Shown piece after piece: positions 36,023 to 43,606 of a stretch of 64,000 nucleotides of DNA. A program made the position numbers and the translations under genes. The DNA is from Candidatus Edwardsbacteria bacterium. Lineage in GTDB: Bacteria; Edwardsbacteria; AC1; EtOH8. The notes below the pieces were generated by a model. The model did not search any database. It saw only the letters and a program-made list of their open reading frames with translations, and was not told where the DNA came from. The DNA lies in assembly GCA_031082425.1 (NCBI GenBank), contig JAVHLB010000003.1, forward strand, positions 124,001-188,000, written 5' to 3'. The stretch's first letter is position 1, and each line of letters starts with the position of its first letter.

Positions 36023-37201
36023 ATGAAAGTACTTCACCTGGTCACCGCTTTCCCCCGGGACGAAAAGGACATCATCACCCCCTGGCTGATAGAGATGTTG
36101 CGGCATTACCCGGCGCACGGCCTGGAGGCGGAGATATTCACTTCGTCCTACCAGGGCCTGGGCGAACAGATGGTCCACGGGCTGCCGGTGCACCGCTTCC
36201 GTTATTTCTTCAAACGCTGGGAGAACCTGACCCACGAGGAGACCACCCCGGACCGCATGAAAAGATCCCTGCTGTACAAGATCATGCCGGCTTTCTACAT
36301 CATCGGCGGAATGATCGGGATCGTTAAACTGTTAAGAAAAAACCGATACGATGCGGTCCATGTCCACTGGCCGCTGCCGCATGCCGTGTTCGGCTGGGCG
36401 GCCAAAACATTCTTCGGCCTGCCGGTGGTCACCACCTTCTACGGGGTGGAGCTGCGCTGGGTGAAGCGCTCCATGCCTCTGCTGAAAGGTTTTCTGGCCT
36501 GGTCGGCCCGGATGTCGGATAAAGTGGTGGCCATCTCCAACTGCACCGCCGGCGAGGTCAGGGAGCTGGCCGATGTGCCGGTGGAGGTGATACCCTATAC
36601 CATCAGCCTGCCGGAGAACCGGGAATTCTCACAGCCTCCGGCCGGTCCCAGGATCATCCTTTCGGTCAGCCGGCTGGTGGAACGCAAGGGCATCATCTAT
36701 CTGATAGACGCCCTTAAATACCTGCCGCAGGAAATGGAGGTCCATCTGGCCATCATCGGCGACGGCCCGGAGAGGGACCGTTTGAAGGAGAGGGCCCTGT
36801 CACAGAACCTGGGGCGAAAGATAAGCCTGCCCGGCTGGGTAAGCGAGGCCGAACTGGAGAGCGCCTACCGCAATGCTTCGGTGTTCGTTCTGCCGGCCAT
36901 CATAGATTCCAAGGGGGATACCGAGGGGCTGGGGGTGGTCATCCTGGAGGCCATGAATTACAAGGTGCCGGTCATCGGCAGCGATCTGGGCGGGATCACC
37001 GACATTATAATGGATGAAGAAACCGGTTTGTTAGTGCCGGAGAAGGATCCCCAGGCTCTGGCCAGGGCAATTACCAGGATATTGACAGATGAGGACCTAA
37101 GAACTAAAATTACCGAGGGGGCCTATCAACATTTAAAGCATAACTTTAGTTGGGATAATATATTACAGAAATGGGTGAGAGTCTATAAAAGCCTTGAATA
37201 G
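36023..37201 (+). CDS. glycosyltransferase family 4 protein
   Basis: A 392-residue GT-B enzyme. The N-terminal half has an AFPRDEKDIITPWL start and a VHVHWPLPHA segment; the C-terminal half has the nucleotide-sugar site SVSRLVERKGIIYLIDAL, IIGDGPERDRL and the E-x7-E motif in EGLGVVILEAM. It probably adds a sugar to a surface polysaccharide or lipid. It stands alone, bracketed by terminators, with no glycan cluster around it, so the acceptor is unknown. Confidence 0.92.
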   Translation: MKVLHLVTAFPRDEKDIITPWLIEMLRHYPAHGLEAEIFTSSYQGLGEQMVHGLPVHRFRYFFKRWENLTHEETTPDRMKRSLLYKIMPAFYIIGGMIGIVKLLRKNRYDAVHVHWPLPHAVFGWAAKTFFGLPVVTTFYGVELRWVKRSMPLLKGFLAWSARMSDKVVAISNCTAGEVRELADVPVEVIPYTISLPENREFSQPPAGPRIILSVSRLVERKGIIYLIDALKYLPQEMEVHLAIIGDGPERDRLKERALSQNLGRKISLPGWVSEAELESAYRNASVFVLPAIIDSKGDTEGLGVVILEAMNYKVPVIGSDLGGITDIIMDEETGLLVPEKDPQALARAITRILTDEDLRTKITEGAYQHLKHNFSWDNILQKWVRVYKSLE

Positions 37202-37232
37202 CTGTTTGTTAAAAACAGGTATAAAATTCACT

Positions 37233-37268
37233 AAAAACGGCAGTTTTTTACTGCCGTTTTTATTTTAT
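37233..37268 (+). terminator. rho-independent terminator
   Basis: aaaaacggcagt/actgccgttttt stem with a T5 loop, followed by tatttta; it ends the glycosyltransferase gene. Confidence 0.85.
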
Positions 37269-37329
37269 TGTTATGCAAGATGTTATAAATCTGTTTATGC
37301 AAAATGGATACCAAAAATAATAAAAAAAG

Positions 37330-37392
37330 TCACAAAATATTCCCACCATGGCTGATTTAAGGCTTGACATCAGGCCATATATGGTGCATAAT
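37330..37392 (+). promoter_or_regulatory. nrdR promoter with two candidate NrdR boxes
   Basis: TTGACA (37364-37369), a 17-nt spacer and CATAAT (37387-37392) form a near-consensus promoter. Two sequences resembling the 16-bp NrdR box (ACACWATATNTWGTGT) are seen: tcacaaaatattccca (37330-37345), good in its left half, and aggccatatatggtgc (37372-37387), good in its core and right half, lying within the promoter. Their starts are 42 bp apart, four helical turns; known pairs are usually about three turns apart. Confidence 0.5.
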
Positions 37393-37424
37393 TACCCCCT
37401 TGCCACAAAATAAAGGGGTACGTC

Positions 37425-37898
37425 ATGAAATGTCCAGCCTGTTCTTTCCCCAAGGACAAGGTGATCGATTCCCGCTTATGTAAGGATGGCCAGGCCATTC
37501 GCCGTCGCAGGGAATGCCTACAGTGCCATCGCCGTTACACCACCTACGAGTACATAGAATCAGCCCTGATGGTGGTCAAAAAGGACGGCCGGCGGGAGGC
37601 TTTTGACCACCAGAAGCTTATTTCCGGCATCCGCCGGGCGGTGGAGAAGAGGCCCATCAGCATCGACGCCCTGGAGAGGATGGTTGAGACCATCGAGAAC
37701 GAACTCCAGGCGGGGGGGCATAACGAGGTGCCGGCCGACGTCATCGGGGAACATGTGATGAAGCATCTCCAGGAGCTGGACGGGGTGGCCTACGTGCGTT
37801 TTGCCTCGGTCTACCGTTCCTTCCGCGAGGTATCCGAATTCGCCGATGCGGCCAAGTCATTCGCCGAAAAAACCCAGCAGAAAAATATAAAAAAGTGA
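37425..37898 (+). CDS. nrdR: transcriptional repressor NrdR
   Basis: A 157-residue repressor of ribonucleotide reductase genes. The N-terminal zinc ribbon has CPAC (residues 3-6) and CLQC (31-34) with the DSR and RRRRECLQC signature, and an ATP-cone follows (about 49-139) that senses dATP/ATP. It is the first gene of the nrd locus, 7 nt before nrdD, so it probably represses its own operon through the boxes upstream. Confidence 0.98.
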   Translation: MKCPACSFPKDKVIDSRLCKDGQAIRRRRECLQCHRRYTTYEYIESALMVVKKDGRREAFDHQKLISGIRRAVEKRPISIDALERMVETIENELQAGGHNEVPADVIGEHVMKHLQELDGVAYVRFASVYRSFREVSEFADAAKSFAEKTQQKNIKK

Positions 37899-37905
37899 GG
37901 GAGCA

Positions 37906-40335
37906 ATGCCAGATAAGAACCGTGAGCTACTAGCCAGCCCGTCCACCCCCGACACCCAGGAGCCTCCCCGCTTTTTATTCGCCGGAGAGAAGCTCAAGGA
38001 CCTGCACAGCTCCCTGGCCAACAAGATGTTCCATCTGGTCCAGAAGCGCAACGGCAATATAGTCAATTTCGACAAACGCAAGATCACCGAGGCCATCTTC
38101 AAGGCCGCCCAGGCGGTGGGCGGCTCGGACAACAGCGTCTCCGAGAACCTGGCCGACGAGGTGGTGCTCTTTTTGTATTCCTCCAAGGGCGATCATCTGC
38201 CCAATGTGGAACAGGTCCAGGATGCCGTGGAAAAGATCCTGATAGAACGCGGCCATGCCAAGACCGCCAAGGCCTATATCCTTTACCGCGACCAGCGGTC
38301 CAAGATCCGCCAGCAGAAGATCGTTGCCAGGCCCGATTCGGCAGAAGCCGGAAAGGAACAGGACGCCACCGATCTGGCGCTGTTCGTCAGGGTGTCGGAC
38401 GACAACATCGTCCAGTGGGACCGGGAGAGGATCATCAGCGCCCTTAAAAAGGAGGCCGGGGTGGCCGAGGACATAGCCCACAAGATCGCCCGGGAGGTGG
38501 AGGACCAGATCATCAGCGCCAAGGTCAAGCGCCTGACCTCGTCCCTGGTCCGCGAACTGGTGGATGCCAAACTGGTGGAGCACGGCCTGGAGGAGGCCCG
38601 CAAGAAGCACTCCCGGCTGGGGCTTCCCCTGTACGACGTGGAGAAGATCCTGACCGACCGCAACCGGGAGAACGCCAACATCCCCCACAATCCCGAGGCC
38701 ACCAACATGTCGCTGGCCGAGACCATCAACAAACAGTATGCCCTGGCCAAGGTCTTCTCCCAGGAGGTGGCCGACGCCCACTCCCGGGGCGATATCCACC
38801 TGCACGACCTGGGATTCATCAACCGTCCCTACTGTTCCGGGCAGAGCCTGGAATATGTCAAAAAATTCGGGCTGTCCCTGCCCAATGCCCTGTCCATCGC
38901 CAAGCCTGCCCGGCATGCCGACACCCTGCTGGCCCACATGGTCAAGTTCTCGGCCGCCCTGCAGGGGCATTTTGCCGGGGCCATCGGCTGGGATGCCGTC
39001 AACGTCTTCTTCGCCCCGTATCTGGTGGGCATGTCCGACCGCGACATGCAGCAGCTGGCCCAGATGATGATCTTCGAATACAGCCAGCAGTCGGTGGCCC
39101 GGGGCGGCCAGGCCATCTTCTCCGACCTGAACATCTACTGGGAGACCCCCAAGCATTTTGAGAACGTCCCGGCCATAGGCCCGGGCGGCGAGTATACCGG
39201 AAAGAAATACGGCGATTATCTGAAGGAGTCCCAGCGCTTCGCCTGGGCGCTGTTCGATGTCTACAAGGGCGGAGACGGCACCGGGCGCCCCTTCTTCTTT
39301 CCCAAGCCCCAGGTCCACATCACCGAAAAATTCTTCCTGACGCCCGGCCACCAGGATTTTCTCAACCATATCTCCCAGGTGGCGGCCGAGAAGGGCAACA
39401 CCTATTTCGTGTTCGACCGGGGCGAGACCGCCAAGATCTCCGAATGCTGCCGGCTGGCCTTCAAGCTGGAGGAGTCCGACCTGCAGGACGCCCACTTCCC
39501 CTGGAAGATGAGATATTCCGCCCTGCAGAACATCACTTTGAACCTGCCGCGCATCGCCTACCTGGCCAAGGGCGACACCAGCGCCCTGTTCAAAAAGATG
39601 GACGACTTCCTGCATCTCTCCGCCAAGGGCCACATCCAAAAGCGCAAGTTCATCGAAAAGCTGATGTCCCTGAAAGACCAGGGTCCGCTGGCCCTGCTGG
39701 CCATGGAGAAGGACGGCGAATCATACCTGCGCCTGCCCCGGGTGTCGTTCCTTATCGGCATGCTGGGCCTGAACGAGATGGTCCAGATCCACACCGGCCA
39801 GGAGATGCACCAATCCACCGAAGCCTTCAAGTTCGGGTTAAAGGTCATCGCCTACCTGCACCTCAAGACCAAGGAGCTGGCCAAGGAATACAACATGAAG
39901 TTCGTGCTGGAGCAGACCCCGGCCGAGAGCACCGCCTTCCGCTTTGCCAAGCTGGACCTGGAGCAATTCCCCAAGGAGGCCGAGAAGGTGGTCAAGGGCA
40001 ACCTCAAGGATAATTCGGTCTATTACACCAACTCCACCTACCTGAACGTGGCCCACCCGGTCAATCCCATCGACCGGGTCAAGCAGGAGGGCAAGTTCCA
40101 CGACATGATCGAGGCCGGGGCCCTGACCCACATCTGGATCGCCGATTCCCATCCTTCCCCGGAATCCATCGCCAATTTCGTCACCAAGACCTTCCGCCAC
40201 ACCCGCAACGCCCAGATCGCCTTCTCGCCGGAGTTCACCACCTGCAATGTCTGCAGCAAGGTCTACCGGGGCCTGATGGACGAGTGCCCGCACTGCAGCG
40301 GGAAGAGGGTCAGCGGGATAGAGAGGATCAAATAG
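37906..40335 (+). CDS. nrdD: anaerobic (class III) ribonucleotide reductase catalytic subunit, lacking the glycyl-radical segment
   Basis: An 809-residue NrdD that reduces ribonucleotides. Two ATP-cone domains (about 47-130 and 159-245) precede the ten-stranded barrel. Active-site cysteines are likely Cys310 (NRPYCSG) and Cys514/515 (SECCRL). The C-terminal zinc ribbon is Cys780/783/794/797 (CNVC, CPHC). The protein ends 12 residues later with SGIERIK. In ordinary NrdD the chain continues from this point into R-[VI]-x-G-Y, whose glycine bears the radical; that part is missing. The Gly804 in VSGI aligns with the linker, not the radical site. No frameshifted remainder follows the stop. The missing motif appears in the ORF at 41984-42271. 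Confidence 0.93.
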   Translation: MPDKNRELLASPSTPDTQEPPRFLFAGEKLKDLHSSLANKMFHLVQKRNGNIVNFDKRKITEAIFKAAQAVGGSDNSVSENLADEVVLFLYSSKGDHLPNVEQVQDAVEKILIERGHAKTAKAYILYRDQRSKIRQQKIVARPDSAEAGKEQDATDLALFVRVSDDNIVQWDRERIISALKKEAGVAEDIAHKIAREVEDQIISAKVKRLTSSLVRELVDAKLVEHGLEEARKKHSRLGLPLYDVEKILTDRNRENANIPHNPEATNMSLAETINKQYALAKVFSQEVADAHSRGDIHLHDLGFINRPYCSGQSLEYVKKFGLSLPNALSIAKPARHADTLLAHMVKFSAALQGHFAGAIGWDAVNVFFAPYLVGMSDRDMQQLAQMMIFEYSQQSVARGGQAIFSDLNIYWETPKHFENVPAIGPGGEYTGKKYGDYLKESQRFAWALFDVYKGGDGTGRPFFFPKPQVHITEKFFLTPGHQDFLNHISQVAAEKGNTYFVFDRGETAKISECCRLAFKLEESDLQDAHFPWKMRYSALQNITLNLPRIAYLAKGDTSALFKKMDDFLHLSAKGHIQKRKFIEKLMSLKDQGPLALLAMEKDGESYLRLPRVSFLIGMLGLNEMVQIHTGQEMHQSTEAFKFGLKVIAYLHLKTKELAKEYNMKFVLEQTPAESTAFRFAKLDLEQFPKEAEKVVKGNLKDNSVYYTNSTYLNVAHPVNPIDRVKQEGKFHDMIEAGALTHIWIADSHPSPESIANFVTKTFRHTRNAQIAFSPEFTTCNVCSKVYRGLMDECPHCSGKRVSGIERIK

Positions 40336-40434
40336 ACCTAAAGAATATAGAATATTGAAGACAGAATTCAGAAGCAGGCAAGGCCGGTTCAATATTCTGC
40401 ATTCGATATTCAAAATTCATTCCGAGGTGCGATC

Positions 40435-41688
40435 ATGGCCAAAAAGATAGCCGCCATCGTCTTCGTCTTCTTCTGCACCGCCATGGCCTGGGTGATCCTG
40501 GGCGGGGTGACGGTGGACCGCACCAACTCCCAGGACAGCAAGCTCAAGCGGGCGGTGGGCCAGCTGTGGGGCACCCCCCAAAGGCAGAGCGCGCCGCTGG
40601 TGTTCTACCAGGTCAGGCAGGAACAGAAGGTGGTCAAAACCACCGAGGGGGGCAAGGCCGTCACCGAGACCAGAAACAGCCTGTCCGACCACTACCTGAA
40701 CCTGGAATCCAGCGACATCAAGGCCGACCTGAAACTGACCCACCGCAAGAAGGGCCTGCTGTGGTACTCCACCTACCAGGTGGATTTCGACGGCAGCTAC
40801 GGCCTGATCAACAGCACTTCGGATGAACGCCAGATCTGCTTCCAGTATTCCTTCCCCTCCCGGGACGGCATCTACGACGATTTCGCCATCTCGGTCAACG
40901 GCCTGCCGGAGAAGGAGCTGGTGCCCACCGACGGCAAGATCCGTAAGTGGATCAGGCTGAAGCCCGGCCAGACCGCCCAGGTGCGGGTGGCCTACCGTTC
41001 CCAGGGGCTGGACCAGTGGTGGTACGTCTTCGGGGACAATATCTCGCAGATCCGCAATTTTAAGCTGGCCATGACCACCGATTTCGGGCGGATAGATTTT
41101 CCCGAGAACGCCATCTCGCCCACCTCCAAGCAGGCCCTGAGTAATATCGAAGGGAGCAAAAAGGGCGGGGGATGGGAGCTGGTCTGGCAGTACAACAACC
41201 TGATCTCGGGGATCCAGATCGGCATGGAGATGCCCAGGAAGATAAACCCCGGCCCCTTCGTCAGCAAGATCAGCTTCTTCGCCCCGGTGTCTCTGTTCCT
41301 GTTCTTCTTTTTGGTGTTCATCATCACCGTCCTTCGCGGCATAAAACTGCATCCCATGCATTACTTTTTCCTGGCGGCGTCGTTCTTCGCCTTCCACCTG
41401 CTGATGGCCTACCTGGCGGACCACGCCGACATCTACCTGGCGTTCTTCATCAGCGCGGCGGTGTCGGTGTTCCTGGCGGTGTCCTACATGCGGATCGTGG
41501 CCGGGGCCCGCTTTGCCCTGGTGGAGACGGCCCTGGCCCAGCTGGTGTATCTGGTGTTCTTCTCCTACGCCTTCTTCTGGGAGGGCTACACCGGGCTGGC
41601 CATCACCATCTGCTGTATTGCCACGCTGTTCGTGGTGATGCAGTTCACGGCCAGGATAGATTGGGACAAACAGTTTTCGGGAAAATGA
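40435..41688 (+). CDS. CreD-like inner membrane protein
   Basis: A 417-residue membrane protein. One N-terminal helix (about 5-27) is followed by a large, mainly beta periplasmic domain (about 28-275) and about five or six C-terminal helices. The C-terminal part (LHPMHYFFLAASFFAFHLLMAYL..., ending FTARIDW) matches the CreD inner-membrane family, whose E. coli member is regulated by CreBC; the biochemical role is unknown. Its position within the nrd locus is unusual; no creBC genes are nearby. Ribosome site: gaggtg, 6 nt before the ATG. Confidence 0.75.
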   Translation: MAKKIAAIVFVFFCTAMAWVILGGVTVDRTNSQDSKLKRAVGQLWGTPQRQSAPLVFYQVRQEQKVVKTTEGGKAVTETRNSLSDHYLNLESSDIKADLKLTHRKKGLLWYSTYQVDFDGSYGLINSTSDERQICFQYSFPSRDGIYDDFAISVNGLPEKELVPTDGKIRKWIRLKPGQTAQVRVAYRSQGLDQWWYVFGDNISQIRNFKLAMTTDFGRIDFPENAISPTSKQALSNIEGSKKGGGWELVWQYNNLISGIQIGMEMPRKINPGPFVSKISFFAPVSLFLFFFLVFIITVLRGIKLHPMHYFFLAASFFAFHLLMAYLADHADIYLAFFISAAVSVFLAVSYMRIVAGARFALVETALAQLVYLVFFSYAFFWEGYTGLAITICCIATLFVVMQFTARIDWDKQFSGK

Positions 41689-41983
41689 GGATCAAGTAGG
41701 CGGGTATGGGTATACAGTATACAGGAGACAGTCTACTGTAGGGGTGAAGTGGCTTCGCCCTGGACCCAAGATATTAGGTGCGATTCGCGAATCGCCCAAC
41801 CTAACCCCTGGCCCTTCCCCAATGGGGAAGGGAATAGTGGTTGCGAGGGGTATCAATGTTTGGCAAACGAAGCAATCCAGACGTAAATAAGTAAGGACAC
41901 GGCATGCCGTGTCCCAAAAGGATATAGAAACTAATAACGTAAGGGCAATTCACGAATTGCCCCAACCAAAGGAGACAAACATC
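41689..41983. repeat. composite block of palindromic intergenic repeats
   Basis: No gene was seen in this 295-bp stretch. It holds a perfect 16-bp palindrome gcgattcgcgaatcgc (41780-41795), a cctaacccc...cttccccaatggggaag inverted repeat (about 41799-41832), a ttgcgagg...cgaagcaatcc unit (about 41840-41880), a perfect 20-bp palindrome at 41895-41914 (arms ggacacggca/tgccgtgtcc) and gggcaatt/aattgccc (41943-41962). A ribosome site aaaggaga (about 41967-41974) serves the next gene. Confidence 0.75.
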
Positions 41984-42271
41984 ATGGAACTGCAGGAATT
42001 AAAAGACAAACTGAGCGCCGAGAAGCACATCTACGACTTCACCGAAGAGGGCGGGGACATCATCATCCGCAACAAGAAGCACGGGGTCAAGGTGTGCTGC
42101 AGCGCCGAGGCCGTCGCCAAGCACGACTGGGCCACCATCAAAAGCCAGACGGTGGGCGGTCGGGACGTCAACCACATCACCCGGGTCACCGGCTATTTCA
42201 CCATCGTCGAGGGCTGGAACAAGGGCAAGTTGGGCGAGCTCAAGGACCGCTACCACTCCCAGATCGCCTGA
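41984..42271 (+). CDS. small stand-alone glycyl-radical protein of class III ribonucleotide reductase
   Basis: A 95-residue protein. The C-terminal 30 residues (about 65-95) contain RVTGY with Gly70, then WNKGK and ELKDRYH. This is the pattern that ends ordinary NrdD proteins, where the glycine in RVxGY carries the radical and a WN/FNxGKxxE...R tail follows (E. coli NrdD: RVCGYLG... FNAGKQEEVKRR). The first 60 residues form a separate small domain with adjacent Cys38-Cys39 that I do not recognise. Since NrdD at 37906-40335 stops before this motif, this ORF most likely supplies the radical glycine, activated by NrdG (42843-43541), much as YfiD does for pyruvate formate-lyase. The start ATG follows aaaggaga; an earlier in-frame ATG at 41909 lies in repeat sequence and is unlikely. 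Confidence 0.82.
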   Translation: MELQELKDKLSAEKHIYDFTEEGGDIIIRNKKHGVKVCCSAEAVAKHDWATIKSQTVGGRDVNHITRVTGYFTIVEGWNKGKLGELKDRYHSQIA

Positions 42272-42372
42272 TAGGGTTCGTCATTCCCTTGGAAGCTTGT
42301 CCTCGCGAAAGCGGGGAAGGGGATCCGGGGATATCAGAGTGGGTTCCAGCCTTGCGCTGGAATGACTATCCT
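42270..42372. repeat. inverted-repeat element (gtcattcc...ggaatgac)
   Basis: The 135-bp gap before the redoxin gene has outer arms gatag/ctatc with gtcattcc/ggaatgac and inner G/C-rich hairpins (cgcgaaagcgg, ccagccttgcgctgg). It is a variant of the palindrome near 10079-10104. Confidence 0.6.
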
Positions 42373-42407
42373 ATAATAATTAAATCTACAAGGATAAGGC
42401 ATATACT

Positions 42408-42683
42408 ATGGAATTGAAAGTTTTCGGCCGGCCCACCTGCCAGGTCTGCAAGCAGGCCATGGAGAAGATCAATTATTTCCTGGACAAGTGGGAATTTCAG
42501 GGCAAGGTGCCGCTCACCTATTTCGACATGGACACGGTGGACGGCCTGGCCGAGGGCGCCTTTTACGAGGTGTTCGACATCCCCACCGTGGTCCTGCTGA
42601 ACAACCAGGACGAGATGGACCGCTGGGTCAAGCGGCCCCCGATGTCCAAGGAACTCAAGCCCTACCTGGACCCGGCGGTATAA
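42408..42683 (+). CDS. NrdH/glutaredoxin-like redoxin
   Basis: A 91-residue thioredoxin-fold protein with CXXC at Cys11-Cys14 (TCQVC) and the cis-proline in DIPTVVL (near 59). It sits in the nrd locus between the glycyl-radical protein and NrdG, on the same strand. Some class III reductases (NrdD2/NrdD3 types) take electrons from thioredoxin or NrdH-like redoxins instead of formate; this is the obvious candidate donor. The wider glutaredoxin family would also fit. Confidence 0.82.
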   Translation: MELKVFGRPTCQVCKQAMEKINYFLDKWEFQGKVPLTYFDMDTVDGLAEGAFYEVFDIPTVVLLNNQDEMDRWVKRPPMSKELKPYLDPAV

Positions 42684-42842
42684 GCTGTCTTTTAAAGCTT
42701 TTTGCCACCAAGCATGCACTGAGCCATGCCGAAGTGACACCAAGGCACTAAACAGAATCATCCGTTGTTTTCTGAGTTTTAATAAACTTTGTGTCTTTGT
42801 GCCTTTGTGGTTAATGGTTTCTATCGTATAACGATCGTAATT
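42684..42842. repeat. low-complexity repeat between redoxin and nrdG genes
   Basis: Segments ccaccaagcatgcactgagcc, gacaccaaggcac and gtgtctttgtgcctttgtgg (about 42700-42812) belong to the interspersed cacaaag/ctttgtg family. A small palindrome cgtataacgatcg (about 42825-42837) lies just before the nrdG start. No gene seen. Confidence 0.5.
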
Positions 42843-43541
42843 ATGGAAATAAAAGGCTTCATCGAAACATCGCTGATCGACTGGGACGGAAAGATCGTCT
42901 CAGTCCTTTTTCTTCCCGGCTGCAACTTTCGCTGTCCGTTCTGCCATAACCATATATTGGTCAAGCACCCTGAGCAGATCGCCGACGTCCCCTGGAAGCG
43001 CATAGAAACGTTTTTAAGGGGCAAGAAGGGCTGGATAGACGGGGTGGTGATCACCGGGGGCGAGCCCACCATCCACCAGGACCTGCTGCCCCTGCTGACG
43101 AAACTGAAGGGATCGGGCCTGCCGGCCAAATTAGACACCAACGGGAGCAACCCGGCCCTGTTAAGGAAGATAATAGACCAGGGCCTGGTAAAATTCATCG
43201 CCATGGATATCAAGGCTTCTTTCGACGGATCCTACGACCTGGCCTGCGGGGTTGCCGTCAATAAAGAGAATATCAGGGAAAGCATCGGCCTGATCATGAC
43301 CTCCGGCCGGGAGTATGAGTTCCGCACCACCATTGTTCCGCAATATCACGATCTGGATTCGGTTGAAAATATGGCAAAAGAGATAAAAGGGGCAAAAAAG
43401 TGGGTTTTACAGCAGTTTGTCCAAACCAATGCCGACGACGAGGGGCTACGTAGTCTGCCGCCATATGATGAGGAATACCTGGAGGAGATGAAAAAGAGGG
43501 CGAAAGGATTGGTGGAAAGGGTGGTTTTAAGGGGAATATAA
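42843..43541 (+). CDS. nrdG: anaerobic ribonucleotide reductase activating protein (radical SAM, NrdG2-type)
   Basis: A 232-residue radical SAM enzyme. The CX3CX2C cluster motif is Cys27-Cys31-Cys34 (CNFRCPFC); VITGGEPT (near 75) is the glycine-rich SAM-binding segment. Length and sequence match the NrdG2 group of glycyl-radical activases. It would abstract the hydrogen from Gly70 of the small glycyl-radical protein, or act on another partner. The ATG at 42843 is chosen because the longer frame from 42789 runs through repeat sequence. Confidence 0.92.
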   Translation: MEIKGFIETSLIDWDGKIVSVLFLPGCNFRCPFCHNHILVKHPEQIADVPWKRIETFLRGKKGWIDGVVITGGEPTIHQDLLPLLTKLKGSGLPAKLDTNGSNPALLRKIIDQGLVKFIAMDIKASFDGSYDLACGVAVNKENIRESIGLIMTSGREYEFRTTIVPQYHDLDSVENMAKEIKGAKKWVLQQFVQTNADDEGLRSLPPYDEEYLEEMKKRAKGLVERVVLRGI

Positions 43542-43562
43542 GCAATAATATCATATATAATG

Positions 43563-43601
43563 AAGAAACGCCCCGGCAGGAGCCGGGGCGTTTCTTGTTT
43601 T
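43563..43601. terminator. rho-independent terminator between convergent genes
   Basis: 13-bp stem gaaacgccccggc/gccggggcgtttc (43565-43577 with 43582-43594), loop agga, then ttgtttt. It ends nrdG and may also serve the convergent lipoprotein gene. Confidence 0.9.
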
Positions 43602-43606
43602 GAAGA

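Noticed and set aside
37975..39639. 554-codon minus-strand ORF opposite nrdD
   Set aside because: It is antisense to clear NrdD coding sequence and shows no recognisable domain.
40300..40335. RVSG near the NrdD C-terminus as the glycyl-radical site
   Set aside because: The glycine lies only seven residues after the last zinc cysteine and five before the stop; no Tyr or WN/FNxGK tail follows. It aligns better with the linker before the radical motif.
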